Part shown: in pieces, positions 56,375-64,000 of the stretch | Numbering within the stretch: the stretch's first letter is position 1 | Layout of the letters: the number at the start of each line of letters is the position of its first letter | DNA from: Thermochromatium tepidum ATCC 43061 | GTDB lineage: Bacteria; Pseudomonadota; Gammaproteobacteria; Chromatiales; Chromatiaceae | Length of the DNA stretch: 64,000 nt | Reading direction: 5' to 3' | Assembly: GCF_009664085.1 (NCBI RefSeq) | Contig: NZ_CP039268.1 | Coordinates: 2,894,291-2,958,290 of the forward strand | Program-made: the position numbers and the translations under genes | Notes under the pieces: model-generated | What the model was told of the DNA's origin: nothing | Database searches by the model: none | The model's input: the letters and a program-made list of their open reading frames with translations, nothing else

Positions 56375-57397
56375 ATGATCCGAGTCGGAATCGTCGGCGG
56401 TACCGGCTATACGGGTGCCGAGCTGCTGCGTCTGCTGGTGCGTCACCCTCAGGCGACGCCCGTCGTCATTACCTCGCGCACTGAGTCCGGTCTGCCGGTG
56501 GCCGAGATGTTTCCGCATCTGCGCGGTCGGTTGGATCTGCGCTTCAGCGAGCCCGATCCCTGTGTCCTGGCCGAGTGCGATCTGGTCTTCTTCGCCACGC
56601 CTAACGGCACGGCGATGCAGTCCGTCCCCGAGCTGCTCGAACATGGCACGCGCGTCATCGATCTGGCTGCCGATTTTCGGTTGAAGGATCCCGCGCTCTG
56701 GGAGCGCTGGTATGGGATGCCGCATCAGTGTCCGGAGCTGCTCGATGAGGCCGTCTATGGTCTGCCCGAAGTCAACCGTGGGGCGATCCGGCATGCCCGG
56801 CTTGTCGCCAATCCAGGTTGCTATCCCACGGCCGTGACCCTGGGTCTTCTGCCGCTGCTCGAACGGCACGCGGTCGATCCGTCCTGGCTGATCGCCGATG
56901 CCAAGTCGGGTGTGAGCGGTGCCGGTCGCAAGGCCGAGACCAATCTGCTGATGGCTGAGGTCGGCGAGAGCTTCAAGGCCTATGCGGTGAGCGGCCATCG
57001 GCATCTGCCCGAGATCGTCCAGACCCTCCAGATCTGCACTGGGATCGAGGTCGGCCTGACCTTCGTGCCGCATCTAGTGCCCATGATCCGCGGCATCGAG
57101 GCCACGCTCTATGCACGCCTGATCGAGAATGACCTGGATCTCGTTGCCCTCTACCAGTCGCGCTATGCCGATGAGCCCTTTGTCGACTTCATGACCAGCG
57201 GCAACCCGGACACGCGCTCGGTGCGCGGCTCCAATGACTGCCGGATCGCGGTCGCGCGTCAGGGTGAGGTGGTGATCGTGCAGTCGGTGATCGACAACCT
57301 GGTCAAGGGTGCGGCCGGGCAGGCGGTGCAGAACATGAACCTCATGTTCGGATTCGAAGAGACGCTTGGTCTGGAAGCCCTGGCCCTGTTGCCTTGA
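56375..57397 (+). CDS. argC: N-acetyl-gamma-glutamyl-phosphate reductase
   Basis: Third step of arginine synthesis: NADPH reduction of N-acetylglutamyl phosphate. The product has 340 residues. The dinucleotide motif [17 protein letters not shown] starts at residue 5, and the catalytic Cys149 is in [15 protein letters not shown] and [11 protein letters not shown] match the substrate domain. The start MIRVGIVGG is preferred over the upstream in-frame codon inside the carrier gene. Confidence 0.95.
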   Translation: MIRVGIVGGTGYTGAELLRLLVRHPQATPVVITSRTESGLPVAEMFPHLRGRLDLRFSEPDPCVLAECDLVFFATPNGTAMQSVPELLEHGTRVIDLAADFRLKDPALWERWYGMPHQCPELLDEAVYGLPEVNRGAIRHARLVANPGCYPTAVTLGLLPLLERHAVDPSWLIADAKSGVSGAGRKAETNLLMAEVGESFKAYAVSGHRHLPEIVQTLQICTGIEVGLTFVPHLVPMIRGIEATLYARLIENDLDLVALYQSRYADEPFVDFMTSGNPDTRSVRGSNDCRIAVARQGEVVIVQSVIDNLVKGAAGQAVQNMNLMFGFEETLGLEALALLP

Positions 57398-57528
57398 ATG
57401 GCGGTCAAGATAGACGCATTTGTGATGACTGAAATACGTCAACCCGTTCAGCGCCAGGTCGTCGACTTTAGAAACCCGGCCATACTCGACCCGGTTCCGA
57501 ATACGCTGAGTTCTTGCGGAGAAACTGA

Positions 57529-57879
57529 ATGAACGCCGAAACCGATCTCGAACCACCACTGATCTTTACCGCATCCGCCGCGTCCAAGGTCGCTGAGCTC
57601 ATCCGTGAGGAGGGCAATCCCGGACTCATGTTGCGCGTCTATATCCAGGGTGGAGGCTGCTCCGGGTTCCAGTATGGTTTCACCTTCGACGAGGAGGTAC
57701 AGGACGGTGATACCGAGATCGTGACCGATGGGGTCAAGCTGCTCGTCGATCCCATGAGTCTGCAATATCTGGTGGGTGCCGAGATCGACTATACGGAAGG
57801 GTTGCAAGGGGCTCAGTTCGTCATTCGCAACCCGAACGCGACCACGACCTGCGGTTGCGGTTCTTCGTTCTCGGCCTGA
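57529..57879 (+). CDS. erpA: Iron-sulfur insertion protein ErpA
   Basis: A-type carrier that delivers 4Fe-4S clusters to respiratory and isoprenoid enzymes. The 116-residue protein has the three ligand cysteines Cys44 ([11 protein letters not shown]), Cys107 and Cys109 (TTCGCGSSF). The [12 protein letters not shown] loop is typical of ErpA. It is 131 bp after argC. Confidence 0.94.
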   Translation: MNAETDLEPPLIFTASAASKVAELIREEGNPGLMLRVYIQGGGCSGFQYGFTFDEEVQDGDTEIVTDGVKLLVDPMSLQYLVGAEIDYTEGLQGAQFVIRNPNATTTCGCGSSFSA

Positions 57880-57947
57880 TCGGCACTGCGGATCGTAATA
57901 AGTTCGGACGCGACTGACTCAACGCCAGCCCACTTTAAGATTCCAAC

Positions 57948-58166
57948 TCAATTGGATTGAGGCGGAATCTGGAGTGGGATGATGTTCGAGGGCCGAGGCA
58001 TACCCTGATTGGTTTGGCTTGGTCGGTTGGCAAAATAGTCGAAGATGGCGTAACCCGATCCGGCCACTGCCATCAGTGCCAGGATTCGCAGGAAGGCACC
58101 GAGTCCGAATCGACGCTGTCGGCGCGGAGTCCATTCGGTGCGTTTGAATTTATAGTCACGCATCAT
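57948..58166 (-). CDS. Small single-span membrane protein of unknown function
   Basis: A 72-residue product: a basic cytoplasmic N-terminus (RDYKFKRTEWTPRRQRRFG), one membrane helix (AFLRILALMAVAGSGYAIFDY) and a Pro/Gln-rich tail. Tandem ATGs (58166, 58163) follow no clear ribosome site, and the frame is open to 58247, so the start is uncertain. It is divergent from tyrS. Not assigned to a family. Confidence 0.5.
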   Translation of the reverse strand: MMRDYKFKRTEWTPRRQRRFGLGAFLRILALMAVAGSGYAIFDYFANRPSQTNQGMPRPSNIIPLQIPPQSN

Positions 58167-58345
58167 CAAGAATCTGTAGTTTTCAAGAAATAACGCGATT
58201 TTTTCGCATTTTAGCTTAGTGTAGTCGCAAAGACCCCGATCGAACAAGGTTCCAAGTCGAATGCTCGGGCCGTCCGCGCGGCTTGTCTCGCCGTGGCTTG
58301 CGTTTTAATCTCCCGCCCTTTGCGCCTAGAGGCGCTTTCCTGAAC

Positions 58346-59569
58346 ATGCGGACCGATACAGCCATTATGGAATCCGTCGAGCGATCGCTCGCGCTCATTC
58401 AGCGCGGCACCGAAGAAATCCTGCTGCTGGACGCCCTACGCAAGAAGTTGGAACAAGGACGACCGCTGCGCGTCAAGGCCGGTTTTGACCCGACCGCACC
58501 GGATCTGCACCTCGGCCACACAGTTCTGATCAACAAACTGCGTCAATTCCAGGAGCTCGGGCACGAGATCCTGTTCCTGATCGGGGACTTCACCGGCATG
58601 ATCGGCGATCCAACCGGCAAGAGCGTGACGCGCAAACCCCTGTCGCGCGAAGAGATCCAACAGAACGCCCAGACCTATAAGGATCAGGTGTTTCGCATCC
58701 TTGATCCGGACAAGACCCAGATCCTTTTCAACTCCCAGTGGCTCGATGGCCTGGGGGCGGCTGGTTTAGTGCAGCTGGCCGCGCGTCAGACGGTCGCGCG
58801 GATGCTGGAGCGCGACGACTTCTCCAAGCGTTATAAGGCTGGTCAGCCGATCGCCATCCACGAATTCCTCTACCCACTCATCCAGGGTTATGACTCAGTG
58901 GCCTTGCGCGCCGACGTCGAGCTGGGCGGGACCGATCAGAAGTTCAATCTGCTCATGGGTCGTCAGCTCCAAGAGGCCTATGGTCAGGAACCCCAGGTCG
59001 TCATCACCCTCCCGCTTCTCGAAGGTCTGGATGGGGTGCAGAAGATGTCGAAGTCGCTCGGCAACTATATCGGCATCGCCGAGGCGCCTGAGGAGATGTT
59101 TGGCAAGCTGATGTCGATCTCGGACGACCTGATGTGGCGTTACTTCGAACTGCTCAGCTTCCGCGATCTGTCGGAGATCGAGGCTTGGCGTCGTGCTGTA
59201 GCTGAGGGTGCCAATCCGCGCGATATCAAGTTCGAGCTTGGCCTGGAGATCGTGACCCGTTTCCATGGCTCCGAGCAGGCGCATAAGGCAAGGGATGCCT
59301 TCGTGGCCCGGTTCCAGAAAGGTGCCATGCCGGATGAGATGCCATTCGTCGAACTGGCGTGTTCCGATGATGCTGGTTTGCCGCTTGCTAACTTGCTCAA
59401 GAAGGCTGGACTCGTGGCCAGTACCTCTGAGGCGATCCGGATGGTGCGCCAGGGTGCGGTGCGCATTGATGGCGAACGCGTCGAGGATGCGCAGCAGGTC
59501 TGCGCGGTCGGTACCGAACATGTCTATCAGGTTGGCAAGCGCCGCTTCGTCAAGGTACGTTTGGGTTGA
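58346..59569 (+). CDS. tyrS: Tyrosyl-tRNA synthetase
   Basis: Charges tRNA-Tyr. Class I motifs are HLGH at residues 55-58 (after [11 protein letters not shown]) and KMSKS in [10 protein letters not shown] at about 233-237. The C-terminal S4-type RNA-binding domain begins near [20 protein letters not shown]. The wording of the motifs matches the TyrZ-like bacterial branch. The protein has 407 residues; Met at codon 8 is an alternative start. Confidence 0.95.
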   Translation: MRTDTAIMESVERSLALIQRGTEEILLLDALRKKLEQGRPLRVKAGFDPTAPDLHLGHTVLINKLRQFQELGHEILFLIGDFTGMIGDPTGKSVTRKPLSREEIQQNAQTYKDQVFRILDPDKTQILFNSQWLDGLGAAGLVQLAARQTVARMLERDDFSKRYKAGQPIAIHEFLYPLIQGYDSVALRADVELGGTDQKFNLLMGRQLQEAYGQEPQVVITLPLLEGLDGVQKMSKSLGNYIGIAEAPEEMFGKLMSISDDLMWRYFELLSFRDLSEIEAWRRAVAEGANPRDIKFELGLEIVTRFHGSEQAHKARDAFVARFQKGAMPDEMPFVELACSDDAGLPLANLLKKAGLVASTSEAIRMVRQGAVRIDGERVEDAQQVCAVGTEHVYQVGKRRFVKVRLG

Positions 59570-59594
59570 TGGCGGGGATGCCTGGTGGTTTGTA

Positions 59595-60379
59595 TTACGT
59601 TCTGTATGAACAGTAATCCCTGAAACATCGGCAGATGCAAGCCAGCGTGAACATGGCCGAAAAGCTGGAGGCCAGCGTGTCGTAGCGGGTGGCGATGCGT
59701 CACCAGGACTTGAGCCAGCCGAACCGCCGCTCAATGACAACGTCCGAGGGCGGCTAGGCTTGGGCTTGCGCACACCCTGGCGTTGCGGGATCACCGGACG
59801 GATGCCGCGCCGATCGCAATCACGACGTCAGTCGTCGGCATCTTAGCCCTTATCGGCGAGCAGTTGGGCATAGCGGATATCGCTGTGTTGCCCGGGGGAG
59901 AGCCGAAAGCGCAAGGGTAGCCCTGTGCGTCGCAGAGCCGGTGGATCTTGGTCGTCAGGCCCCTCGGCGGCGTCCGAGCGCCTGATTCGGCGGCGCGCCT
60001 GGCCCGGAAGCGGTCGAGTCGATCATCCACGTCTCCAGGTCGATCCATCCATCCTCACGCCGCCGGATGGGCAACCGCTCCAGAACCTGCGTGAAGGTCC
60101 CATCGTCACGCCAGTCGCGAAACCGCTGGTAGACCGTCGACCAGGGACCGAAGCGTTCGGGGCGGTCGCGCCATGCCGCCTCCGAGCACAGCACCCAAAA
60201 CAGACCGTTGAGCATCAGGCGATCATCTCGGCGCGGGCGACCGGGGCGCGCCGGACGAGAAAACAGCTCGGCGACAACTCCTAGGCTTCATCCGGGAGCT
60301 CGTAGCGTCTCGAACTCTGGCCTCTTCTCCTCTTGGACTGAGGTCAGTCTAACAAGCTGGGTTTTCGTACAGAACGTAA
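59595..60379 (-). mobile_element. IS5-type insertion sequence, transposase broken
   Basis: Ends are TTACGTTCTGTATGAA (59595-59610) and TTCGTACAGAACGTAA (60364-60379), an inverted pair with one mismatch. Length 785 bp fits small IS5-family elements. It inserted 25 bp after tyrS, beside the CZB gene terminator. Confidence 0.8.
59791..60290 (-). pseudogene. Frameshifted IS5-family transposase
   Basis: The N-terminal part (60215 to 59955) reads MLNGLFWVLCSEAAWRDRP and FGPWSTVYQRFRDWRDDGT, typical of IS5 transposases with the DUF4096-type front half. The DDE part continues in another frame near RGLTTKIHRLCDAQGYP. Start and C-terminus are also damaged, so the gene is not functional. Confidence 0.8.
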
Positions 60380-60410
60380 AAAACTCCTGACTTTAGTCAG
60401 GGGTTTTTAC
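60380..60410 (-). terminator. Rho-independent terminator of the CZB gene
   Basis: AAAAACTCCTGAC and GTCAGGGGTTTTT form a 13-bp stem with a TTTA loop. The stem overlaps the stop codon of the CZB gene. U-rich ends on both strands make it potentially bidirectional. Confidence 0.85.
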
Positions 60411-60877
60411 GACTTCATTTCCATGTAGAGCTTAGCAAGCGAAGTCTGGGTTTTCATCGAATATTGAGCAAACGGGCCTTCCAGCACGGATTGCCTGGCT
60501 TCGTCGAGATGCCCCTTTTGCACGAGTTGCACGACCTCCGCCGCATGAATGTGAAACTCGGCATGTTCTGCCTTGAGCTGGTGAAACTTGGGCAAGTGCC
60601 CGCAGAAGGTCTTGCCCTCGCCATAAATCCATCTGCCCAGCGCGCATTTGTCATCCTGGCAGATAACCGCCGGGTCTAGTTTCTCCTGGGAACGGCCCTC
60701 GATGAAATCGATGAGGCGCGCTTTCCATTTGCGATGCGCCTCGATGGCGGCACTGAAATCCAATCCCTGGACGATAGCGTCGTCTTTGACCGCTCCGAGT
60801 TCGGGCGGCGGCGGTGAGGGCTGGGCTGCCGTGCCTTTTCCTTGTGCCAGATATTTGAACCAGTCGAGCAGATTCAT
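60407..60877 (-). CDS. Stand-alone CZB (chemoreceptor zinc-binding) domain protein
   Basis: A 156-residue protein whose body is a CZB domain: an early His in EAHRKWKARLIDFIEG, the core CALGRWIYGEGK with Cys and Gly, then HLPKFHQLKAEHAEFH with the other zinc histidines. CZB domains sense zinc or hypochlorite at the ends of chemoreceptors and diguanylate cyclases. Here the domain is alone behind a Pro-rich N-terminal linker (residues 15-27). Nearby is a broken pilL/chpA-type receiver, so it may once have worked with a chemosensory pathway. Confidence 0.85.
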   Translation of the reverse strand: MNLLDWFKYLAQGKGTAAQPSPPPPELGAVKDDAIVQGLDFSAAIEAHRKWKARLIDFIEGRSQEKLDPAVICQDDKCALGRWIYGEGKTFCGHLPKFHQLKAEHAEFHIHAAEVVQLVQKGHLDEARQSVLEGPFAQYSMKTQTSLAKLYMEMKS

Positions 60878-60947
60878 AGAATATCCTTTTACAATAGATT
60901 TTGCGCAATTCTAGCCAGAAACTCATCTTTCTGTAAGCCTTGCTCAG

Positions 60948-61396
60948 TTATTCGTTAACACCGAGTTCCGGCACATAGTTACGGTGCTTGTTTGCTGGGC
61001 GCGAGGTGATCATGTTGATTAGCAACGCGCGCGTTTTGCTGTCCTGGCGCAGGCGCTTGGTCAGATCAAAGCCATCCATGTGCGGCATCTCGATATCGAG
61101 CAGCGTAACGTCCGGTTCGATCTCTATCAACTGCTCCAACGCATCCACCCCGTCCTTGGCGGTGACCATCTGGTGACCGGTGCACTTCAAAAGGTGCGCA
61201 TGGTGATCTTGCGCACGCTGAGCGAATCATCGACTACCATGACCAACGGCTGCGTCTGTACCGCCTCGGCGACAGGGACCGGGTAGCAGGAGGCAAAATC
61301 CTGTTGAGCGACTGTGATCGCCTCGTGCGCTTGCGCGACCGACTGAGCCTGCTTGAGCGCGTTGCGCAGCACGAACTGAGAGACGCCCATGCTCAT
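60948..61396 (-). pseudogene. Fragment of a PilL/ChpA-type C-terminal receiver domain
   Basis: Two frames joined by a shift near 61188 give LVMVVDDSLSVRKITMRTF then HQMVTAKDGVDALEQL, LLDIEMPHMDGFDLTKRL and INMITSRPANKHR, the receiver at the end of PilL/ChpA hybrid kinases. It stops at LGVNE, before the conserved Lys segment. No kinase domain is present. It is a decayed remnant of a twitching chemosensory kinase. Confidence 0.78.
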
Positions 61397-61399
61397 GTA

Positions 61400-61668
61400 A
61401 GTGGCGGCTTTGTCAAGTACCTTGAGCAGCGATTTGGTGGTACCCGTGGGGCAGCGCTTTCCCTGTTCCCAGTTGCGAATGGTCTCGAGGGGTACAACCC
61501 CTGCGCACAGAACTTTACCTCGCTGAGTCCAAGGCGCTTGCGGACACGGTGCGCAAATTTGGTCGCCTCCTGCATGACCTCGTACTCAGCCATGTGTCTG
61601 GCGATCTCTTCCTCGGTCGTGGCGTCCAGGGGCGGCGTCCGGCAGCCAGCGTTGCGGCAACAGCAAAA
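61400..61668 (-). pseudogene. Frameshifted XRE-family antitoxin-like gene
   Basis: Pieces in three frames read LDATTEEEIARHMAEYEVM, FAHRVRKRLGLSEVKF and then ETIRNWEQGKRCPTGTTKSLLKVLD, which together form a HigA/NadS-like helix-turn-helix antitoxin. At least two frameshifts break it. No partner toxin is recognisable in the adjoining 300 bp. Confidence 0.7.
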
Positions 61669-62000
61669 TCAATTAGCATGCGAATGTGCTCTTTGGTGCC
61701 GCTGATCCCCGCCACCGGCAAGCGTCGACCGCGCTACGCTCCTGCGCCACACTTGATCAGATCAGCGCCTCCGAGCAGGGCGCTCGCTTGGCGCCTCCTC
61801 AAAGCGGCGATCCATTCTCATCTAATGCATTCAACGTGCTCTCAGGGCCCCACTCGAGCCTATGGGTAACGTCATTTCGCGTCTCGGCAACGCCGCGCGC
61901 CAATGCCATTCCGATCCTCAGACGTCCGCAAAACGCGACAGCGTAGATGTCTCCCTCATACATGGGCCTGCATAAGCTCAGAAACCTATGGCACTCCTGT
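61669..62000. other. Gene-poor stretch before the IS481-like repeats
   Basis: No gene can be supported here. A minus-strand frame (MYEGDIYAVAFCGRLRIGM ...) of about 54 codons is open but unrecognised. The last 12 bp before the first repeat unit include GGCACTCCTG, the inverted copy of the GGAGTGCC found just inside the unit. Confidence 0.5.
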
Positions 62001-63000
62001 GAACCAGGAGGAGTGCCATGCGAGTGCAACACATCGGCTACCGCATCCGGGGGTTTTACCGGGTAGCCGCCTTGGGGCATCTTTGGGACATGCCCCCCAA
62101 AGATGCCCAGCGACGACTGGAAATCCTGCGCTTCTTCGACAAGCACGGCCTGGCGGCCACCCGTGACGCCTTCGGTGTGTCGCGACGCACCCTCTACCGC
62201 TGGCAGGCCGCCCTCAAAGCTGCGGGCGGCAACCCGGCGGCCCTGGCCGCTAGGTCTTGTGCCCCCAAGAAGCGACGAACCCCCAACACCGACCCGCGCC
62301 TGGTCAGCGACATCCGGCGGCTACGCGCGCTTTACCCTAACCTCGGCAAGGCCAAGCTCCACGTGCTCCTTGCCCCCTGGTGCGCCCGGGAGGGCATCAT
62401 CAGCCGCGCCCCCGACAAGAGGCGCCACCCCCCCTGCCGCATCGACCGCCGGGGACGCGTCAAGCCCCTGCGGCGGCACACCAAGCCCAGAACACCCAAG
62501 CAGGTCAGGACCGAAGCCCTGGAGGTGCTGGCCTGCGACACGCTCGAGCGCATCCGCGACGGCATGCGCCGCTACCTTGTGACCTTCATCGATCCCATCT
62601 CGCACTTTGCCTTCGCCAGGGGCCTGCCCTCCAAGCACGCCCGGCACACCGCCCGCGCCCTCCAGCGCCGCCTGTCGTTGCTGCCTCACACCCCAAAGAC
62701 CGTGCTGTCCGACAGCGGCAGTGAGTTCGAGGCCGACTTCGCTCGGCTCCTCGATGAGCGCGGCCTCCAACGCTGGTACACCGACCCCAAGACGCCCAAG
62801 ATGAACGCCCACGCCGAGCGCTTCAATCGCACGATCCAAGAGTCTTTCGTCGACGACCACGAGGACTTGCTCTACACAGACCTGGCGCTCTTCAACCGTA
62901 AGCTCGCCGACTGGCGGGTCTTCTACAACGCCCAGCGCCCGCACCACGCCCTTGGCCAGCAAGCTCCGTTATCCTTCCTCCTGAAAAACCAACCCGACTG
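62001..63000 (+). mobile_element. IS481-like unit, tandem copy 1
   Basis: Exactly 1000 bp, from GAACCAGGAGGAGTGCC to CAACCCGACTG, identical base for base (as far as I compared line by line) to 63001-64000. The left edge is defined by loss of identity at 62000 versus 63000. The units abut with no spacer. Confidence 0.85.
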
Positions 63001-63166
63001 GAACCAGGAGGAGTGCCATGCGAGTGCAACACATCGGCTACCGCATCCGGGGGTTTTACCGGGTAGCCGCCTTGGGGCATCTTTGGGACATGCCCCCCAA
63101 AGATGCCCAGCGACGACTGGAAATCCTGCGCTTCTTCGACAAGCACGGCCTGGCGGCCACCCGTGA
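62018..63166 (+). CDS. IS481-like integrase-core transposase, reads into the next copy
   Basis: Helix-turn-helix front (LEILRFFDKHGLAATRDAFG, RTLYRWQAAL at about 34-65) and an rve/DDE domain with Asp174 (LACDTLERI), Asp232 (LSDSGSEFE) and Glu267 (NAHAERFN). RBS AGGAGG lies 6 nt before ATG. The normal product probably ends soon after LLKNQPDW (residue 328). Here no stop is reached before the unit ends, so translation continues 54 codons into copy 2 in a different frame. The DDE core is complete, so the protein may still be active. Confidence 0.82.
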   Translation: MRVQHIGYRIRGFYRVAALGHLWDMPPKDAQRRLEILRFFDKHGLAATRDAFGVSRRTLYRWQAALKAAGGNPAALAARSCAPKKRRTPNTDPRLVSDIRRLRALYPNLGKAKLHVLLAPWCAREGIISRAPDKRRHPPCRIDRRGRVKPLRRHTKPRTPKQVRTEALEVLACDTLERIRDGMRRYLVTFIDPISHFAFARGLPSKHARHTARALQRRLSLLPHTPKTVLSDSGSEFEADFARLLDERGLQRWYTDPKTPKMNAHAERFNRTIQESFVDDHEDLLYTDLALFNRKLADWRVFYNAQRPHHALGQQAPLSFLLKNQPDWNQEECHASATHRLPHPGVLPGSRLGASLGHAPQRCPATTGNPALLRQARPGGHP

Positions 63167-64000
63167 CGCCTTCGGTGTGTCGCGACGCACCCTCTACCGC
63201 TGGCAGGCCGCCCTCAAAGCTGCGGGCGGCAACCCGGCGGCCCTGGCCGCTAGGTCTTGTGCCCCCAAGAAGCGACGAACCCCCAACACCGACCCGCGCC
63301 TGGTCAGCGACATCCGGCGGCTACGCGCGCTTTACCCTAACCTCGGCAAGGCCAAGCTCCACGTGCTCCTTGCCCCCTGGTGCGCCCGGGAGGGCATCAT
63401 CAGCCGCGCCCCCGACAAGAGGCGCCACCCCCCCTGCCGCATCGACCGCCGGGGACGCGTCAAGCCCCTGCGGCGGCACACCAAGCCCAGAACACCCAAG
63501 CAGGTCAGGACCGAAGCCCTGGAGGTGCTGGCCTGCGACACGCTCGAGCGCATCCGCGACGGCATGCGCCGCTACCTTGTGACCTTCATCGATCCCATCT
63601 CGCACTTTGCCTTCGCCAGGGGCCTGCCCTCCAAGCACGCCCGGCACACCGCCCGCGCCCTCCAGCGCCGCCTGTCGTTGCTGCCTCACACCCCAAAGAC
63701 CGTGCTGTCCGACAGCGGCAGTGAGTTCGAGGCCGACTTCGCTCGGCTCCTCGATGAGCGCGGCCTCCAACGCTGGTACACCGACCCCAAGACGCCCAAG
63801 ATGAACGCCCACGCCGAGCGCTTCAATCGCACGATCCAAGAGTCTTTCGTCGACGACCACGAGGACTTGCTCTACACAGACCTGGCGCTCTTCAACCGTA
63901 AGCTCGCCGACTGGCGGGTCTTCTACAACGCCCAGCGCCCGCACCACGCCCTTGGCCAGCAAGCTCCGTTATCCTTCCTCCTGAAAAACCAACCCGACTG
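63001..64000 (+). mobile_element. IS481-like unit, tandem copy 2
   Basis: Second direct copy of the 1000-bp unit, reaching the last base of the window. Whether further copies follow cannot be seen. Confidence 0.85.
63018..64000 (+). CDS. IS481-like transposase, second copy, cut by window edge
   Basis: Same 328 codons as the first copy with the DDE residues intact. No stop codon occurs before the window ends, so the true C-terminus is unknown. Confidence 0.8.
   Translation, partial: MRVQHIGYRIRGFYRVAALGHLWDMPPKDAQRRLEILRFFDKHGLAATRDAFGVSRRTLYRWQAALKAAGGNPAALAARSCAPKKRRTPNTDPRLVSDIRRLRALYPNLGKAKLHVLLAPWCAREGIISRAPDKRRHPPCRIDRRGRVKPLRRHTKPRTPKQVRTEALEVLACDTLERIRDGMRRYLVTFIDPISHFAFARGLPSKHARHTARALQRRLSLLPHTPKTVLSDSGSEFEADFARLLDERGLQRWYTDPKTPKMNAHAERFNRTIQESFVDDHEDLLYTDLALFNRKLADWRVFYNAQRPHHALGQQAPLSFLLKNQPD

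Noticed and set aside
61799..62146. 115-codon minus-strand frame over the first IS481-like unit edge
   Set aside because: Most of it is antisense to the transposase start; the remaining 54 codons match nothing I recognise.

Overview
The window looks like a chromosomal segment of a GC-rich gammaproteobacterium. Gene content and order (pilT/pilU, yajC-secD-secF, a metG/mrp divergent pair, rubredoxin-thiD-thiE-hemL, tesA/ybbA/ybbP, smpB-ssrA) fit the Chromatiales (purple sulfur bacteria and relatives). A sulfide:quinone-reductase-like flavoprotein and many GTAGGAGCGGCTTTAGCCGC-type REP palindromes agree with this. No photosynthesis gene is present, so the family-level placement is inference.

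Layout. 0-4 kb (minus): twitching ATPases pilU and pilT, then purE-purK. 4.2-5.1 kb (plus): smpB and tmRNA with its terminator. 5.1-7.0 kb (minus): an orphan ParA-like ATPase and a coiled-coil DUF3782/PD-(D/E)XK-like protein with exact 108-bp internal repeats. 7.1-18.8 kb (minus): one chemosensory operon, in transcription order mcp (two signalling hairpins)-cheW (three domains)-cheB-[REP array]-HEAT-cheR-cheY-cheA-STAS-like-cheY-mcp. REP units are inserted in frame in cheA. 19-24.3 kb: a YbbP/YbbA ABC exporter divergent from tesA, then a flavoprotein. 24.5-30.5 kb (minus): secF, secD, yajC, tRNA-Phe, metG. 30.7-34.5 kb (plus): mrp/apbC, a tnpB relic, ferritin, a 24-residue Cys/Lys peptide and a COG5610-like protein.

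34.6-39 kb (plus) is a Sia-type cyclic-di-GMP switch: siaB kinase, siaC, siaD diguanylate cyclase, a periplasmic binding protein not part of the classical siaABCD set, and siaA phosphatase. 39-44.3 kb: DUF2939 protein, cca, parC and an HD-GYP response regulator. 45.1-51.6 kb: propionate catabolism, with a GntR regulator, prpB, prpC and, on the other strand, prpE; a fused thioredoxin-like/MsrB protein lies between. 51.7-59.6 kb: hemL-thiE-coiled coil-thiD (minus), rubredoxin, a DUF5063-like protein, two A-type Fe-S carriers flanking argC, and tyrS. 59.6-64 kb is a decaying, IS-rich end: an IS5-type element with a broken transposase, a stand-alone CZB protein, fragments of a pilL/chpA-type receiver and an XRE antitoxin, then two identical 1000-bp IS481-like units in direct tandem.

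Repeat and mobile DNA is a theme. REP palindromes occur alone, as 96-bp tandem units and inside a 120-bp MITE-like element present twice. There are four IS200/IS605 tnpB relics or end hairpins, plus relics of IS110 and IS5. The most interesting items are the Sia module with its extra binding protein, the REP insertion into cheA coding sequence, the MITE with an embedded REP, the two-hairpin chemoreceptor paired with a triple CheW, and the short Cys/Lys peptide after ferritin. All functions are assigned from sequence motifs read by eye; no database search was run.
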